A stretch of DNA of 64,000 nucleotides from CAZRDB01 sp964598695 (GTDB lineage Bacteria > Armatimonadota > Zipacnadia > UBA1398): positions 1 through 64,000 of the forward strand of contig CAZRDB010000001.1 of assembly GCA_964598695.1 (NCBI GenBank). Reading direction: 5' to 3'. Position 1 is the stretch's first letter; the number at the start of each line of letters is the position of its first letter. Shown here one piece after another: positions 18,452-26,893 of the stretch. The notes beneath the pieces are model-generated. The model was not told the DNA's origin. It worked only from the letters and a program-made list of their open reading frames with translations, and made no database searches. The translations under genes and the position numbers were made by a program.

Positions 18452-19453
18452 CTAGAACTTCAGCTCGTAGTACGGGCTCTCCTTCGCGGGGTCGGCGGCG
18501 GCGAGCGGGTTGCCGCTGACCGTGACGCGCAAGGTGAAGGCGTTGAGCGTGAGCTGCGTGGCCGCCGGCTGGCAGCTCATGTAGAGGGTCAGCGAGTCGT
18601 TGAGGTTGGGGTTGGCGATCCGCTTCAGCTCGGCGAGGTTGGCGCCGCTGAACCGGTTGGTGATGTCCTGCCAGGAGATCCCGATCGTGTGCGGTCCGAC
18701 CGAGGCCGGAAGGTCGAACTGCCCGAGGGCGAAGAACGTCGGCGCGCCGGAGGCGCCGATGCCGATCGGGTGGTCGGGGTCGGAGTAGTCGAACAGGTCG
18801 GCGATGCCCAAGCCGGCGTCGGCGCTGAGCCATGCGGCGATGGAGGCAGCGTTGCCGGTGTTGTTGGTGAACTGGCAGGTTCCGCTGAAGGAATCGACGC
18901 TGGTGATCTTCTCGCGGCCGTCGATCGTCGTCAGGTCCTTGGTGCGGGTGAGCAGCCCGGGGTGCCAGACGATGAAGTCGGCCGGATCGACGGCGCCGGT
19001 GGCGTCGGCCCACCCGGCGATGTAGCTCGGGCTGGTGGCCTCGGAGAAGTCGAGGGTGACGTCGAGGTTGTCGGCACTGGCGAAGAGCGTCCAGGAGCCC
19101 GTCCCGTCGGTCGTGGCGGAGAGGACCGCGCCGCGGGCGCTCGCCCCCTGGATCGTCGCGGCCGCGGAGACCTGCACGCCGGTGGCCGGAACCCAGTCCG
19201 GGTGGGCGGCGAGGGCGGCATCGGGCGACGGGAACAAGTAGGTGTTGGGGTTGCCCGTCTGCCGGACCGCGCTGTTCCCTCCCGAGGCCGGGACGTAGAC
19301 GTAGCCCTGCGAGCCAGCCGCATCGCCCACACCGAAGTTCGAGTTGCCGGAGACCAGGCCGACCTCCTTGGTCACGCTGACGGAGCAGCCTGCGCTGACC
19401 GCGAGCAGCACCGCGGCGGCCGCGAGGCACACGAGCGCGAACAGGTTTCGCAT
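18452..19453 (-). CDS. Lipoprotein of unknown function
   Basis: A 333-residue exported protein with a lipobox at LLAVSAGC and no family I can name. The body is rich in Gly, Ala, Thr and aromatic beta-strand patterns, has two cysteines (in SGTCQF and YMSCQP) that could pair, and ends in a beta-sandwich-like segment (LTLNAFTLRVTVSG). ATG 19453 is set by the signal peptide and a GAGAAGGTGGGG site. It is likely cotranscribed with the small lipoprotein downstream. Confidence 0.75.
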   Translation of the reverse strand: MRNLFALVCLAAAAVLLAVSAGCSVSVTKEVGLVSGNSNFGVGDAAGSQGYVYVPASGGNSAVRQTGNPNTYLFPSPDAALAAHPDWVPATGVQVSAAATIQGASARGAVLSATTDGTGSWTLFASADNLDVTLDFSEATSPSYIAGWADATGAVDPADFIVWHPGLLTRTKDLTTIDGREKITSVDSFSGTCQFTNNTGNAASIAAWLSADAGLGIADLFDYSDPDHPIGIGASGAPTFFALGQFDLPASVGPHTIGISWQDITNRFSGANLAELKRIANPNLNDSLTLYMSCQPAATQLTLNAFTLRVTVSGNPLAAADPAKESPYYELKF

Positions 19454-19781
19454 CTGAAGCCCCACCTTCTCCCTTCTCGCCCCCGGGTGGGGACGAAGGA
19501 CGACGCACCTCACTAGACGAGCACTGCCAGTAGCCAGTTCCGCCTCGTCGCGGTCCGCCCTCCAGGGCGGCCTGGCGCGGGAGCGGTTCTCGCAAGTTCC
19601 CGCGCGCAACAGCGAAGAGCGACAACCTGCGGAGGGTAGCCCCGCCGCACCAACCCAGGGCGCTTGCCGTCGGGGCCGAAGGCGTGGGCCCCGACGACAA
19701 CCGCTCAGGATGAGCAGCAGGGCGCGCACTCGACAGACCGCCGCGCGCCGCCGGCGCCTGCAGCGACTCTCGGGAGCCGCT
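19454..19781. other. 328-base intergenic region
   Basis: I see no coding gene here. It holds the hairpin at 19668-19696, which follows the minus-strand glycosylation genes, and the upstream region of the lipoprotein gene, where I found no convincing promoter or riboswitch. Confidence 0.6.
19668..19696 (-). terminator. Perfect 10-bp hairpin after the glycosylation operon
   Basis: CGTCGGGGCC and GGCCCCGACG flank a nine-base loop, 86 bases after the GT-C stop codon on the minus strand. There is no T-run. It is a likely end point for the tyrS-to-GT-C transcript. Confidence 0.5.
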
Positions 19782-21134
19782 CTAGTAATCGACGATCCCC
19801 CAGCCGCGGCACAGCGCGTGCAGCCAGGACAAGCCCCACGGCGACGACAGGCCGTCGAGCGTGGTGTAGACCGAGACGGCGAGGGCGGCGATCGCGAGCC
19901 CCCGGACCCAGGCCCTGCGCGCGTAGATCTCGGCCCCGAGCGGCGCAACCATCAGCCACAGGGGGATCATCCAGAAGGCCCATCGGAGGCCCTTGCAGCC
20001 GCCGCCGTAGTTGTGGTCGATGTTCGGCCAGAAGGTGTAGAAGACCCACAGGCCCGCCGTCATCGCGAGGCTCATCCACTGCAGCTCGCCCAGCCGCTTG
20101 CAGCGCCCGCTGAGGAAGAGCACGAACGACACGGGGACGAAGAGGAAGATCGGGTTGAGCGAGAGGATGCCGTGGTGGCCGATGGTCATGTGGAGGTTGT
20201 AGATCCACCACGGCTCACGCAGGCCGTCGATGCCCTTGGGGTCGTTCCAGTGGCTCCCCGGGTAGTGGTAGAGCGAGGAGTCCTTCTGCATCTGCGCGGG
20301 CTTGAACTCGCCCATGGCCAGGTACTGGGTCGCGAAGAACGCCGCGATCACCAGCAGGGCCGGCAGCACGGCGTAGAGGAGGGTCATGCGCCAGTTGCCC
20401 TTCACGAGCAACAGCAGGAGCACCAAGCCGAGCAGCATGGCGGCGGTCATCTCGCAGGCGGCCGCCCAGGCGCCGCAGAAGCCGGCGAGGGCGTAGTAGT
20501 ACCAGCGGTGCTCGCCGTCGTAGACGATCCGCACGGCGAAGTACAGGGAGAGGAAGCCGGTCAGGGCCGCGACGGTATGGTTGTTGAGCGTGACGCTGTA
20601 GCAGGTGAGGTAGGTGCCGAACGCCCCGGCCAGGAGCCAGAAGGGCCGCGCCCAGAGGTCGCGCGCGTGGCGGCCGAGATAGCGTCCGTAGAGCCAGATG
20701 AAGGCGACGAGCAGCAGCACGTTCCACTTGAACAGGATGAGCTTGGTGATCGTGCCGGTGCGGGCGGGGTCGGTCATGCTCCAGCCCGTGAGCTGCTTGA
20801 TGATCCAGTAGTCCTTCGCGAGGACGGTCGAGAGGAACGGCGTCTTGGCCGAGTAGTACTGGCCGTCCTTCTTGACCTTGTCGATGGTCGCCCACGGCTC
20901 CGGCTGCGCGTCGGTGCCGATCACGTAGGTGTGGCGGTCGACGAGTGACCAGACCGTGTCCCAGCGCGACATGTCGTTGACGCACCACATCGCCGGGCCC
21001 TTGAGCAGGAAGTACAGCACAATGACGCCGGCGACGACGGCCACCATCGGCGCCAGTGCGGTGAACGCGACGTTCTTGCGCGGCTCCTCGTGCGCGGGCC
21101 GCCCCCGCGCGGCATTGCCCACCGGCTTGCTCAT
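19782..21134 (-). CDS. GT-C-like polytopic membrane protein
   Basis: A 450-residue protein with about ten to eleven membrane helices, starting with a cytoplasmic tail and a helix at about 23-46, then a long outer loop of about 100 residues (NDMSRWDTVWSLVDRHTY onwards) as in GT-C glycosyltransferases that use polyprenyl-phosphate sugars. The loop has acidic residues but no clear catalytic motif I can name. Its ATG overlaps the stop of the GT2 gene by four bases (ATGA), so they are translationally coupled. The likely role is transfer of a lipid-linked sugar at the outer face of the membrane. Confidence 0.65.
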   Translation of the reverse strand: MSKPVGNAARGRPAHEEPRKNVAFTALAPMVAVVAGVIVLYFLLKGPAMWCVNDMSRWDTVWSLVDRHTYVIGTDAQPEPWATIDKVKKDGQYYSAKTPFLSTVLAKDYWIIKQLTGWSMTDPARTGTITKLILFKWNVLLLVAFIWLYGRYLGRHARDLWARPFWLLAGAFGTYLTCYSVTLNNHTVAALTGFLSLYFAVRIVYDGEHRWYYYALAGFCGAWAAACEMTAAMLLGLVLLLLLVKGNWRMTLLYAVLPALLVIAAFFATQYLAMGEFKPAQMQKDSSLYHYPGSHWNDPKGIDGLREPWWIYNLHMTIGHHGILSLNPIFLFVPVSFVLFLSGRCKRLGELQWMSLAMTAGLWVFYTFWPNIDHNYGGGCKGLRWAFWMIPLWLMVAPLGAEIYARRAWVRGLAIAALAVSVYTTLDGLSSPWGLSWLHALCRGWGIVDY

Positions 21135-22165
21135 GCGTCCGTGTCCTCTCCCGAGGGATGTGGCGCCGTGCGCTCCGCGACGGCGTACTGCCCCGTCCCG
21201 CCGGACGGGTGTGCGAGCACGAGCTGGGCGACGAGACCCAGGGGGATCAGGTAGGCGCCGAGGGCGATGAGGAGCGCCGGAGGAAGCCATGCGTGCAGCA
21301 GGGTGAGCAGCCGGAACAGCGACGCGTCGCCCTCGAGGCTCCCGAAGCGCCCTTCGTGCAGACCGAAGACCCGGATCGCCCACTGGCCGAGGGCGGAGGC
21401 CCCGCCCACGACGATCAGGACCAGCCCCCAGCCGCCGAGGATGTGCGCCGGCTGACGCCCGGCCCGCGTGAGGAACCACACGGTGAGCAGGTCGATGATG
21501 CCCCGGAGGATCCGACGACCGCCGTACTTGGAGGCGCCGAACTGCCGCGGCCGGTGCTCGACCTCGACCTCGGTGATGCGGAAGCCGCGCGCGTGGGCGA
21601 GCATCGGGATGTAGCGGTGGAACTCGCCGTAGAGGTCGATCTCCCGCGTGACCTCGCGCCGGTAGGCCTTGAAGCCGCAGTTGTGGTCGTGGAGCGCGAT
21701 GCCGGAGAGGCGGCTCACCGCGCCGTTCCAGAGGCGGCTGCCGAGTACCTTGTGGCCCGGGTCGCGGCGGACGTGCTTCCAGCCGGAGACGAGGTCGTAG
21801 CCCTCGTCGAGCGCGGAGAGCAGCCGGGGCATCTCGGCGGGGTCGTCCTGGAGATCGGCGTCGAGGGTGAAGACGATCTCGCCGCGGGCCTCGGCGAAGC
21901 CGGCGGCGAGGGCGGCGGCCTTGCCGAAGTTGCGGCGGAAGCGGATGCCTCGCGCGGCCGGGTCACGCTCGGTGATCGCGCGGATGACGCTCCAGGTGTT
22001 GTCGGAGCTGCCGTCGTCGATCAGGAGGACCTCGTAGTCCCATCCCTCTCGGCCGGCGACCTCGACGATCTCCTGGTGGAGGGTCGCGAGGCTCTCGGCC
22101 TCGTTCACTGCGGGGACGACGATGCTGACGGTACGCCGCGCTTGCCCGGCCATGACCTCATCCAT
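21131..22165 (-). CDS. Polyprenyl-phosphate glycosyltransferase (GT2, DPM1/ArnC-like)
   Basis: A 344-residue GT-A enzyme with VSIVVPAVNEAESL, VLLIDDGSSDNTW, the nucleotide-sugar DADLQDDPAEMP motif and the DHNCGFKAYRREV block, then two C-terminal membrane helices (near ILGGWGLVLIVVGGASALG and ALLIALGAYLIPLGLVAQLV). This layout builds polyprenyl-phosphate-linked sugars. The start may be ATG 22165 or 22153; both lie inside the end of the flippase-like gene, an overlap of about 50-60 bases. The sugar is unknown. Confidence 0.87.
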   Translation of the reverse strand: MDEVMAGQARRTVSIVVPAVNEAESLATLHQEIVEVAGREGWDYEVLLIDDGSSDNTWSVIRAITERDPAARGIRFRRNFGKAAALAAGFAEARGEIVFTLDADLQDDPAEMPRLLSALDEGYDLVSGWKHVRRDPGHKVLGSRLWNGAVSRLSGIALHDHNCGFKAYRREVTREIDLYGEFHRYIPMLAHARGFRITEVEVEHRPRQFGASKYGGRRILRGIIDLLTVWFLTRAGRQPAHILGGWGLVLIVVGGASALGQWAIRVFGLHEGRFGSLEGDASLFRLLTLLHAWLPPALLIALGAYLIPLGLVAQLVLAHPSGGTGQYAVAERTAPHPSGEDTDA

Positions 22166-23154
22166 CCGTAGCAGAGGAGCCCGCCCGTGACCTCGACCGC
22201 CAGCCACAGCAGTCGGAGAGCCAGAGCGGCCGCGAGGGCCCGCTCCTCGCCCAGGGCGGGCGCGAGCGCCTCGACGAGCACCCACTCGCGCACGCCGATC
22301 CCGCTCGGGCTCACGACGACGGCGAAGCCGGCGACCACGCCCGAGGCGGCGGCGGCGATCAGCAGCGGCCACAGCTCGGTCGAGATCGGCTCGCGCGACA
22401 GCCCGTGCGCGCAGGCGATCAGACTGCCTCCTATCATGCCCCAAGCGGGCACGAGCAGGATAGGGGCGGCGAGGAACGAGCGCAGGGAGGGACAAGCGAC
22501 GGCCTGCTCCTCGCCCCGGAACGGCCGCGCGAGGGTGCCGCACAGCCGGCGGTAGACGGGGGGCGCGACCGCGACGGCGATCGCGAGCGCGAACCCGGCC
22601 GCGGCGAGGAGGAAGCGGCCTCGGTGGGGGAAGAGCGCGGCCGGGACCCCGGCCAGGAGCACGGTGGCGAGGAGCGCGGCGGCGGCCATGAAGGCGGGGG
22701 TCTCGTAGAAGGCGGCGATGGCGGTCGCGAGCCGGCTGAGCCCTCGCTCGCGCAGCAGGCCGCAGCGGATGACGACGACCATCATCTTGCCGGGGACGTA
22801 CTTGCCGACCTGGCTGACCCACCAGACACCGACGGAGTCCCGCGCCCGGGCCGGCTGACCGAGGTCGCGCAGCACGACGTGGAAGAACGCGCCGGCGAGA
22901 GACATCCCGCCCGCATAGAGCAGCGCGCCGACCGCGAGCCAGGGGAGGTCGAGGCTGACCCGGCTCCAGTCGAGGTCGTCCATCAGCCGCTCGAGGTGGC
23001 GGCTGAGGCCCCAGGCGACCAGGGCGAGGATGAGCAGCCGAAGCAGCCAGGTGAGGCGCCTCCTGGCGGCCGGGGTCTCCCGGAGCTGGGAGAGGCCGGC
23101 GCGCGCGAGCCAGGCGCGCGCGAGACCACCGTCGGTTGGACGCTCGGGCGTCAT
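22105..23154 (-). CDS. Flippase-like membrane protein (UPF0104/AglD-MprF family)
   Basis: A 349-residue protein with about eight membrane helices that resembles the lysylphosphatidylglycerol synthase transmembrane region. It carries WWVSQVGKYVPGKMMVVVIRCGLL, the family hallmark, and a GVVAGFAVVVSPSGIGVREWVLVEAL block. These proteins are thought to move or use lipid-linked substrates. The C-terminal aminoacyl-transfer domain of MprF is absent. The start ATG lies one base after the stop of the Fic-like gene, so translation is coupled. Confidence 0.8.
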   Translation of the reverse strand: MTPERPTDGGLARAWLARAGLSQLRETPAARRRLTWLLRLLILALVAWGLSRHLERLMDDLDWSRVSLDLPWLAVGALLYAGGMSLAGAFFHVVLRDLGQPARARDSVGVWWVSQVGKYVPGKMMVVVIRCGLLRERGLSRLATAIAAFYETPAFMAAAALLATVLLAGVPAALFPHRGRFLLAAAGFALAIAVAVAPPVYRRLCGTLARPFRGEEQAVACPSLRSFLAAPILLVPAWGMIGGSLIACAHGLSREPISTELWPLLIAAAASGVVAGFAVVVSPSGIGVREWVLVEALAPALGEERALAAALALRLLWLAVEVTGGLLCYGWMRSWPGKRGVPSASSSPQ

Positions 23155-23155
23155 G

Positions 23156-23554
23156 TCAGAGGCGTCCGATCCTGTCTCGCAGCTCGGCGAGCCGCTCCGT
23201 CTTGGCGGCGATGTACTCGAGGGGACAGTATTCGTGAAGGGCACCGTCCCGGGTGCCGACCCGCGTCGGCACGCTCCGCCACTCGCCTCTCGGGTCCAGG
23301 GCCCTGCTGCCCACCTGGCACCGCAGCAACGCCCGGCGCAACTCCTTGACGTAGCAGGTCGACAGAGGGCGCTCCTGTCTGACGAACGCGGACACACCGT
23401 CGATGGTGTCGAGTGCGTCGTGGATGAGGAGCGCCACCACGTCCGGATCGCCATCCGTCGCGCCGCGCTGCATGAGGTCCGCTCTGATGCCCTCGCGGCC
23501 GAGGCTCTCCCACTGCTCGGGCAGGTCCTCGATCGGTCTCCAGACGTGGCCCAC
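23156..23554 (-). CDS. Truncated Fic-family protein lacking the catalytic motif
   Basis: A 132-residue protein matching only the N-terminal part of Fic AMP-transferases: WRPIEDLPEQWESL near the start, FVRQERPLSTCYVKELRRAL, then the DPRGEWRSVPTRVGTRDGALHEYCPLEYI region that normally precedes the catalytic helix. It stops before HxFx(D/E)GNGR, so AMP transfer is not expected. GTG 23554 has AGGGAGGGAC just upstream, a strong ribosome site. The frame is clean and the gene is coupled to the next one, so it may be a maintained remnant or a regulatory stub. The family call is from motif memory. Confidence 0.6.
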   Translation of the reverse strand: MGHVWRPIEDLPEQWESLGREGIRADLMQRGATDGDPDVVALLIHDALDTIDGVSAFVRQERPLSTCYVKELRRALLRCQVGSRALDPRGEWRSVPTRVGTRDGALHEYCPLEYIAAKTERLAELRDRIGRL

Positions 23555-23603
23555 GGCTGTCCCTCCCTGCCGGTCCGTCCGGGCGCGGGCCCCGCGTGGG
23601 GGC

Positions 23604-24884
23604 CTACGCCTCGAACCGGACCAGGAAGTAGCTCCGCTTGCCCGTGCGCAGGACGAGCGTCGAGCGTCCGCCGAGGGCGCCGGGCCCGATGGTCGCGTCG
23701 TGCTCGCCGACACGCTCGTTGTTGACGTAGGCGCCGCCGCCGTCGATCAGCTTGCGGGCGGCCGAGCGCGAGGAGGCCGCGCCGGCCTCCACCAGCAGGT
23801 CGGTGAGCCCGAGGCCCTCCTCGAGCCGGGCGCGGGGCACGGTCACCGAGGGCACGTCGGCGAAGACCTCGGCGAGGTCGCGGTCGGAGAGCGCCTCGAG
23901 CGAACCGCCGAAGAAGGCCTCCGTGGCCTGCTCGGCCTTGCGGAGACCCTCCTCGCCATGGAGCCGGCGGGTCAGGTCGCGGGCGAGCGCCTTGTGCGGC
24001 TCGCGCCGCTCCGGCTTGTCGGTCAGGCTCTGCTCGAGGGCCTCGATCTCCTCCCGCGGCAGCAGCGAGAACAGCCGGAGGAAGTTGACGACATCGGCGT
24101 CCTCGGAGCGGACGAGGTACTGGTACATCGCGTAGGGCGAGGTCTGCTCCGGGTCGAGCCAGACCGCGTTGCCCTCCGACTTGCCGAACTTCTTGCCCGT
24201 GCTGGTGAGCAGGAGCGGGACGGTGAGGCCGTAGGCCTCGACCGCGTGGCGGCGGCGGATCAGCTCGATGCCGGCGACGATGTTGCCCCACTGGTCGCTG
24301 CCGCCGGTCTGGAGCCGGCAGCCGTGGGTCTCGAAGAGGTGGAGGAAGTCGTACGCCTGGAGAACCATGTAGGAGAACTCGGTGTAGGAGATCCCCTGCT
24401 CGCGGCTCTCGAGCCGCCGCTTGACCGAGTCCTTGGCGATCATGGCGTTGACGGAGAAGTGCTTGCCGACCCCTCGGAGGATGTCGACGTAGGTGAGCGT
24501 GCCGATCCAGTCGAGGTTGTTCACGTAGATCGCCGCGTTGGGGCCATCGCTCGCGAGCACGCGCTCGAACTGCGCTCGCTGGCTGGCGATGTTGGCCTCG
24601 ATGCGGTCGAGGTCCATCAGCGTCCGCTCCTCGTCCTTCCCGGAGGGGTCGCCGATGAGTCCGGTGCCGCCGCCGAGGACGACGATGGGCGTGCATCCGT
24701 GCCGCTGGGCGTGGAGCAGGAGGGTCATCGGGATCAGGTTGCCGAGGTGGAGGCTGGAGGCGGTTGGGTCGAAGCCGTTGTAGAGGCGGACCTGCCCTTC
24801 GCGCAGGTAGTTCCGCAGGCCCTCCGTGTCGGTGCACTGGTTCACGAGGCCGCGCCAGGTCAGTTCGTGTAGCAGATCCGCCAT
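23604..24884 (-). CDS. tyrS: Tyrosine--tRNA ligase
   Basis: A 426-residue class I synthetase that charges tRNA-Tyr. It has the HIGH-type motif HLGN, GDPSGK, the tyrosine pocket (SYMVLQAYDFLHLF, GGSDQWGN), the KMSKS-type KFGKS loop and a C-terminal S4-like RNA-binding domain (AARKLIDGGGAYVNNERV). ATG 24884 follows GGAAGGGAG. It heads a minus-strand run that continues through the Fic-like, flippase-like and glycosyltransferase genes, although the link may only be proximity. Confidence 0.96.
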   Translation of the reverse strand: MADLLHELTWRGLVNQCTDTEGLRNYLREGQVRLYNGFDPTASSLHLGNLIPMTLLLHAQRHGCTPIVVLGGGTGLIGDPSGKDEERTLMDLDRIEANIASQRAQFERVLASDGPNAAIYVNNLDWIGTLTYVDILRGVGKHFSVNAMIAKDSVKRRLESREQGISYTEFSYMVLQAYDFLHLFETHGCRLQTGGSDQWGNIVAGIELIRRRHAVEAYGLTVPLLLTSTGKKFGKSEGNAVWLDPEQTSPYAMYQYLVRSEDADVVNFLRLFSLLPREEIEALEQSLTDKPERREPHKALARDLTRRLHGEEGLRKAEQATEAFFGGSLEALSDRDLAEVFADVPSVTVPRARLEEGLGLTDLLVEAGAASSRSAARKLIDGGGAYVNNERVGEHDATIGPGALGGRSTLVLRTGKRSYFLVRFEA

Positions 24885-25021
24885 CGCCTAACGGCTCCCT
24901 TCCTGGGGTGGGTGGTGTGCGAACGGCAACTGTAGCACTCCCGGCCGGGGGAGGAAAGCGCCCGAGCGGCTGCGGAGGGCCTCCGGGCGGGCTTCGCGAC
25001 GTGCGGCATGGGCTTGCCGGA

Positions 25022-25050
25022 TTGCCGCTCACCAGGGCCGTTCGTATACT
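25022..25050 (+). promoter_or_regulatory. Promoter for fhs
   Basis: TTGCCG (25022-25027) and TATACT (25045-25050) lie 17 bases apart, about 75 bases before the fhs start. Good sigma-70-type spacing and -10 match. Confidence 0.6.
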
Positions 25051-25125
25051 TCCCGAGGGCTGCTGGCCTGCTCTTCGCGCGCGGTCTGACACGGGTTCGG
25101 CACTTGCCGGAGGAGAGGGACGACA

Positions 25126-26799
25126 GTGGGACTCAGCAACATCGAGGTCGCGCAGAACGCCCGGTTACGCCCCATCGCGGAAGTCGCCGACGAGGTCGGC
25201 ATTCGCCCGGACGAGTTGATCCCGTACGGTCGCGACAAGGCGAAGGTGGAACTCGGGGTGCTGCAGCGCCTCGAAGGCCAACCGGACGGCGCCCTGGTGC
25301 TCGTGACGGCGATGACACCGACGAAGAGCGGTGAGGGCAAGTCGACGATCACCGTCGGCCTCTCGCAGGCGCTCCGGAGACTGGGCAAGCGCACGATCGC
25401 CTGCCTCCGGGAGGCCTCGCTCGGCCCGTGCCTCGGGATGAAGGGCGGCGCCTGCGGCGGGGGCTACTCCCAGGTGCTGCCGATGGAGGACATCAACCTC
25501 CACTTCACGGGCGACATCCACGCCGTCACGGCGGCGCACAACGCGCTGGCGGCGCTCCTCGATTCCCACCTGCACTTCGGCAACGAGGTCGGCCTCGATG
25601 TCCGCCGGATCACGTGGCCGCGGGTTATGGACATGTGCGACCGCTCGCTCCGCGAGCTGACGCTCGGCCTCGGCGGGGTGAACGGCGGGGTACCGCGCGA
25701 GAGCCTGTTCCGGATCACCGCGGCCTCGGAGGTCATGGCGATCCTGTGCCTCGCGACGAGCCTCACCGACCTCAAGGAGCGGTGTGCGCGGATCATTGTC
25801 GGCAGCCGGCGCGACAAGTCGTTCGTGCGCGCCAGCGACCTCCGTGCCCACGGCGCGATGGCGCTGCTGCTGAAGGACGCGATCAAGCCCAACCTCGTCC
25901 AGACCGTCGAGGGCGGCGCGGCCTTCGTGCATGGCGGACCGTTCGCGAACATCGCCCACGGCTGCAACAGCGTCGCCGCGACGCGAATGGCGCTCAAGCT
26001 GTCGGAGATCGTCGTGACCGAGGCCGGTTTCGCGAGCGATCTCGGGGCGGAGAAGTTCCTCAACATCAAATGCCGCAAGGCCGGGCTCTCGCCGAAGGTC
26101 GCGGTGATCGCGGCGACGCTCAAGGCGGTCAAGCGGGCGGGTGGGGGCAACGAGGCAGACCTCCATGCCCCGGACGCCGAGGCGATCCGCGGAGGCGTCG
26201 ACAACATCGAGGCGCACGTGGAGAACGTCCGCCAGCACGGGCTGGCGCCGATCGTGGCGGTCAACCGCTTCGGCCAGGACTCGGACGAGGAGCTGGGGCT
26301 GCTGCGCTCGCTGCTGGCCGACCGGGGGATCGCCTGCGAGGTCTGCAACGCCTACACGGAGGGCGGGGCGGGCTGCGCGCCGCTCGCCGACCGGGTGCTC
26401 GAGCTGCTTGCGAACGGCGACGGCGCGTTCCGGCCGCTGTACCCGGACGCGATGGCGCTGGCCGACAAGATCGAGACCATCGCGACCCGGGTCTACGGCG
26501 CCGACGGCGTCGACATCCTCCCGGCCGCCCGCACGGCGCTGCAACATTTCGAGGCCAACGGCCTGGGCGACCTCCCGATCTGCATGGCCAAGACGCAGTA
26601 CTCCCTGACCGACAACGAGAGCGTCGTCGGCCGTCCCCGGGGCTTCCGGATCACCGTGCGCGATGCCTACCCGAGCGCCGGCGCCGGCTTCGTGGTTGCG
26701 CTCACCGGCGAAATGATGACAATGCCAGGGCTGGTGAAGGTGCCGGCGGCCGTCCACATGGATATCCAGGAGGACGGTACGATCACGGGGCTGTTCTAG
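25126..26799 (+). CDS. fhs: Formate--tetrahydrofolate ligase
   Basis: A 557-residue enzyme that joins formate to THF with ATP, supplying one-carbon units or acting in acetogenic and reverse pathways. It has the P-loop block TPTKSGEGKST (TPTPAGEGKTT in many relatives), GGAYSQV-type GGGYSQVLPMEDINLHFTGD, and FANIAHGCNSVAATRMAL. GTG 25126 follows GGAGGAGAGGGA. The length is normal. It is separated from purA by a Rho-independent terminator. Confidence 0.97.
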   Translation: MGLSNIEVAQNARLRPIAEVADEVGIRPDELIPYGRDKAKVELGVLQRLEGQPDGALVLVTAMTPTKSGEGKSTITVGLSQALRRLGKRTIACLREASLGPCLGMKGGACGGGYSQVLPMEDINLHFTGDIHAVTAAHNALAALLDSHLHFGNEVGLDVRRITWPRVMDMCDRSLRELTLGLGGVNGGVPRESLFRITAASEVMAILCLATSLTDLKERCARIIVGSRRDKSFVRASDLRAHGAMALLLKDAIKPNLVQTVEGGAAFVHGGPFANIAHGCNSVAATRMALKLSEIVVTEAGFASDLGAEKFLNIKCRKAGLSPKVAVIAATLKAVKRAGGGNEADLHAPDAEAIRGGVDNIEAHVENVRQHGLAPIVAVNRFGQDSDEELGLLRSLLADRGIACEVCNAYTEGGAGCAPLADRVLELLANGDGAFRPLYPDAMALADKIETIATRVYGADGVDILPAARTALQHFEANGLGDLPICMAKTQYSLTDNESVVGRPRGFRITVRDAYPSAGAGFVVALTGEMMTMPGLVKVPAAVHMDIQEDGTITGLF

Positions 26800-26829
26800 G
26801 ACCGGCCCCGGGACGGAGCACGGGAGCGA

Positions 26830-26857
26830 CCCGCGGCCCACGTGGCCGCGGGCTTTT
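26830..26857 (+). terminator. Rho-independent terminator after fhs
   Basis: CCCGCGGCC and GGCCGCGGG form a perfect nine-base stem with a five-base loop, followed by CTTTTG. This is the best intrinsic terminator in the window. Confidence 0.85.
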
Positions 26858-26893
26858 GTGGTGCGCGCGGATCGCGCCGAGAGGAGGCCCATG

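Noticed and set aside
19500..19780. A possible riboswitch upstream of the lipoprotein gene
   Set aside because: I looked for cobalamin and cyclic-di-GMP type signatures and did not find a consistent set of conserved blocks; only a plain hairpin stands out.
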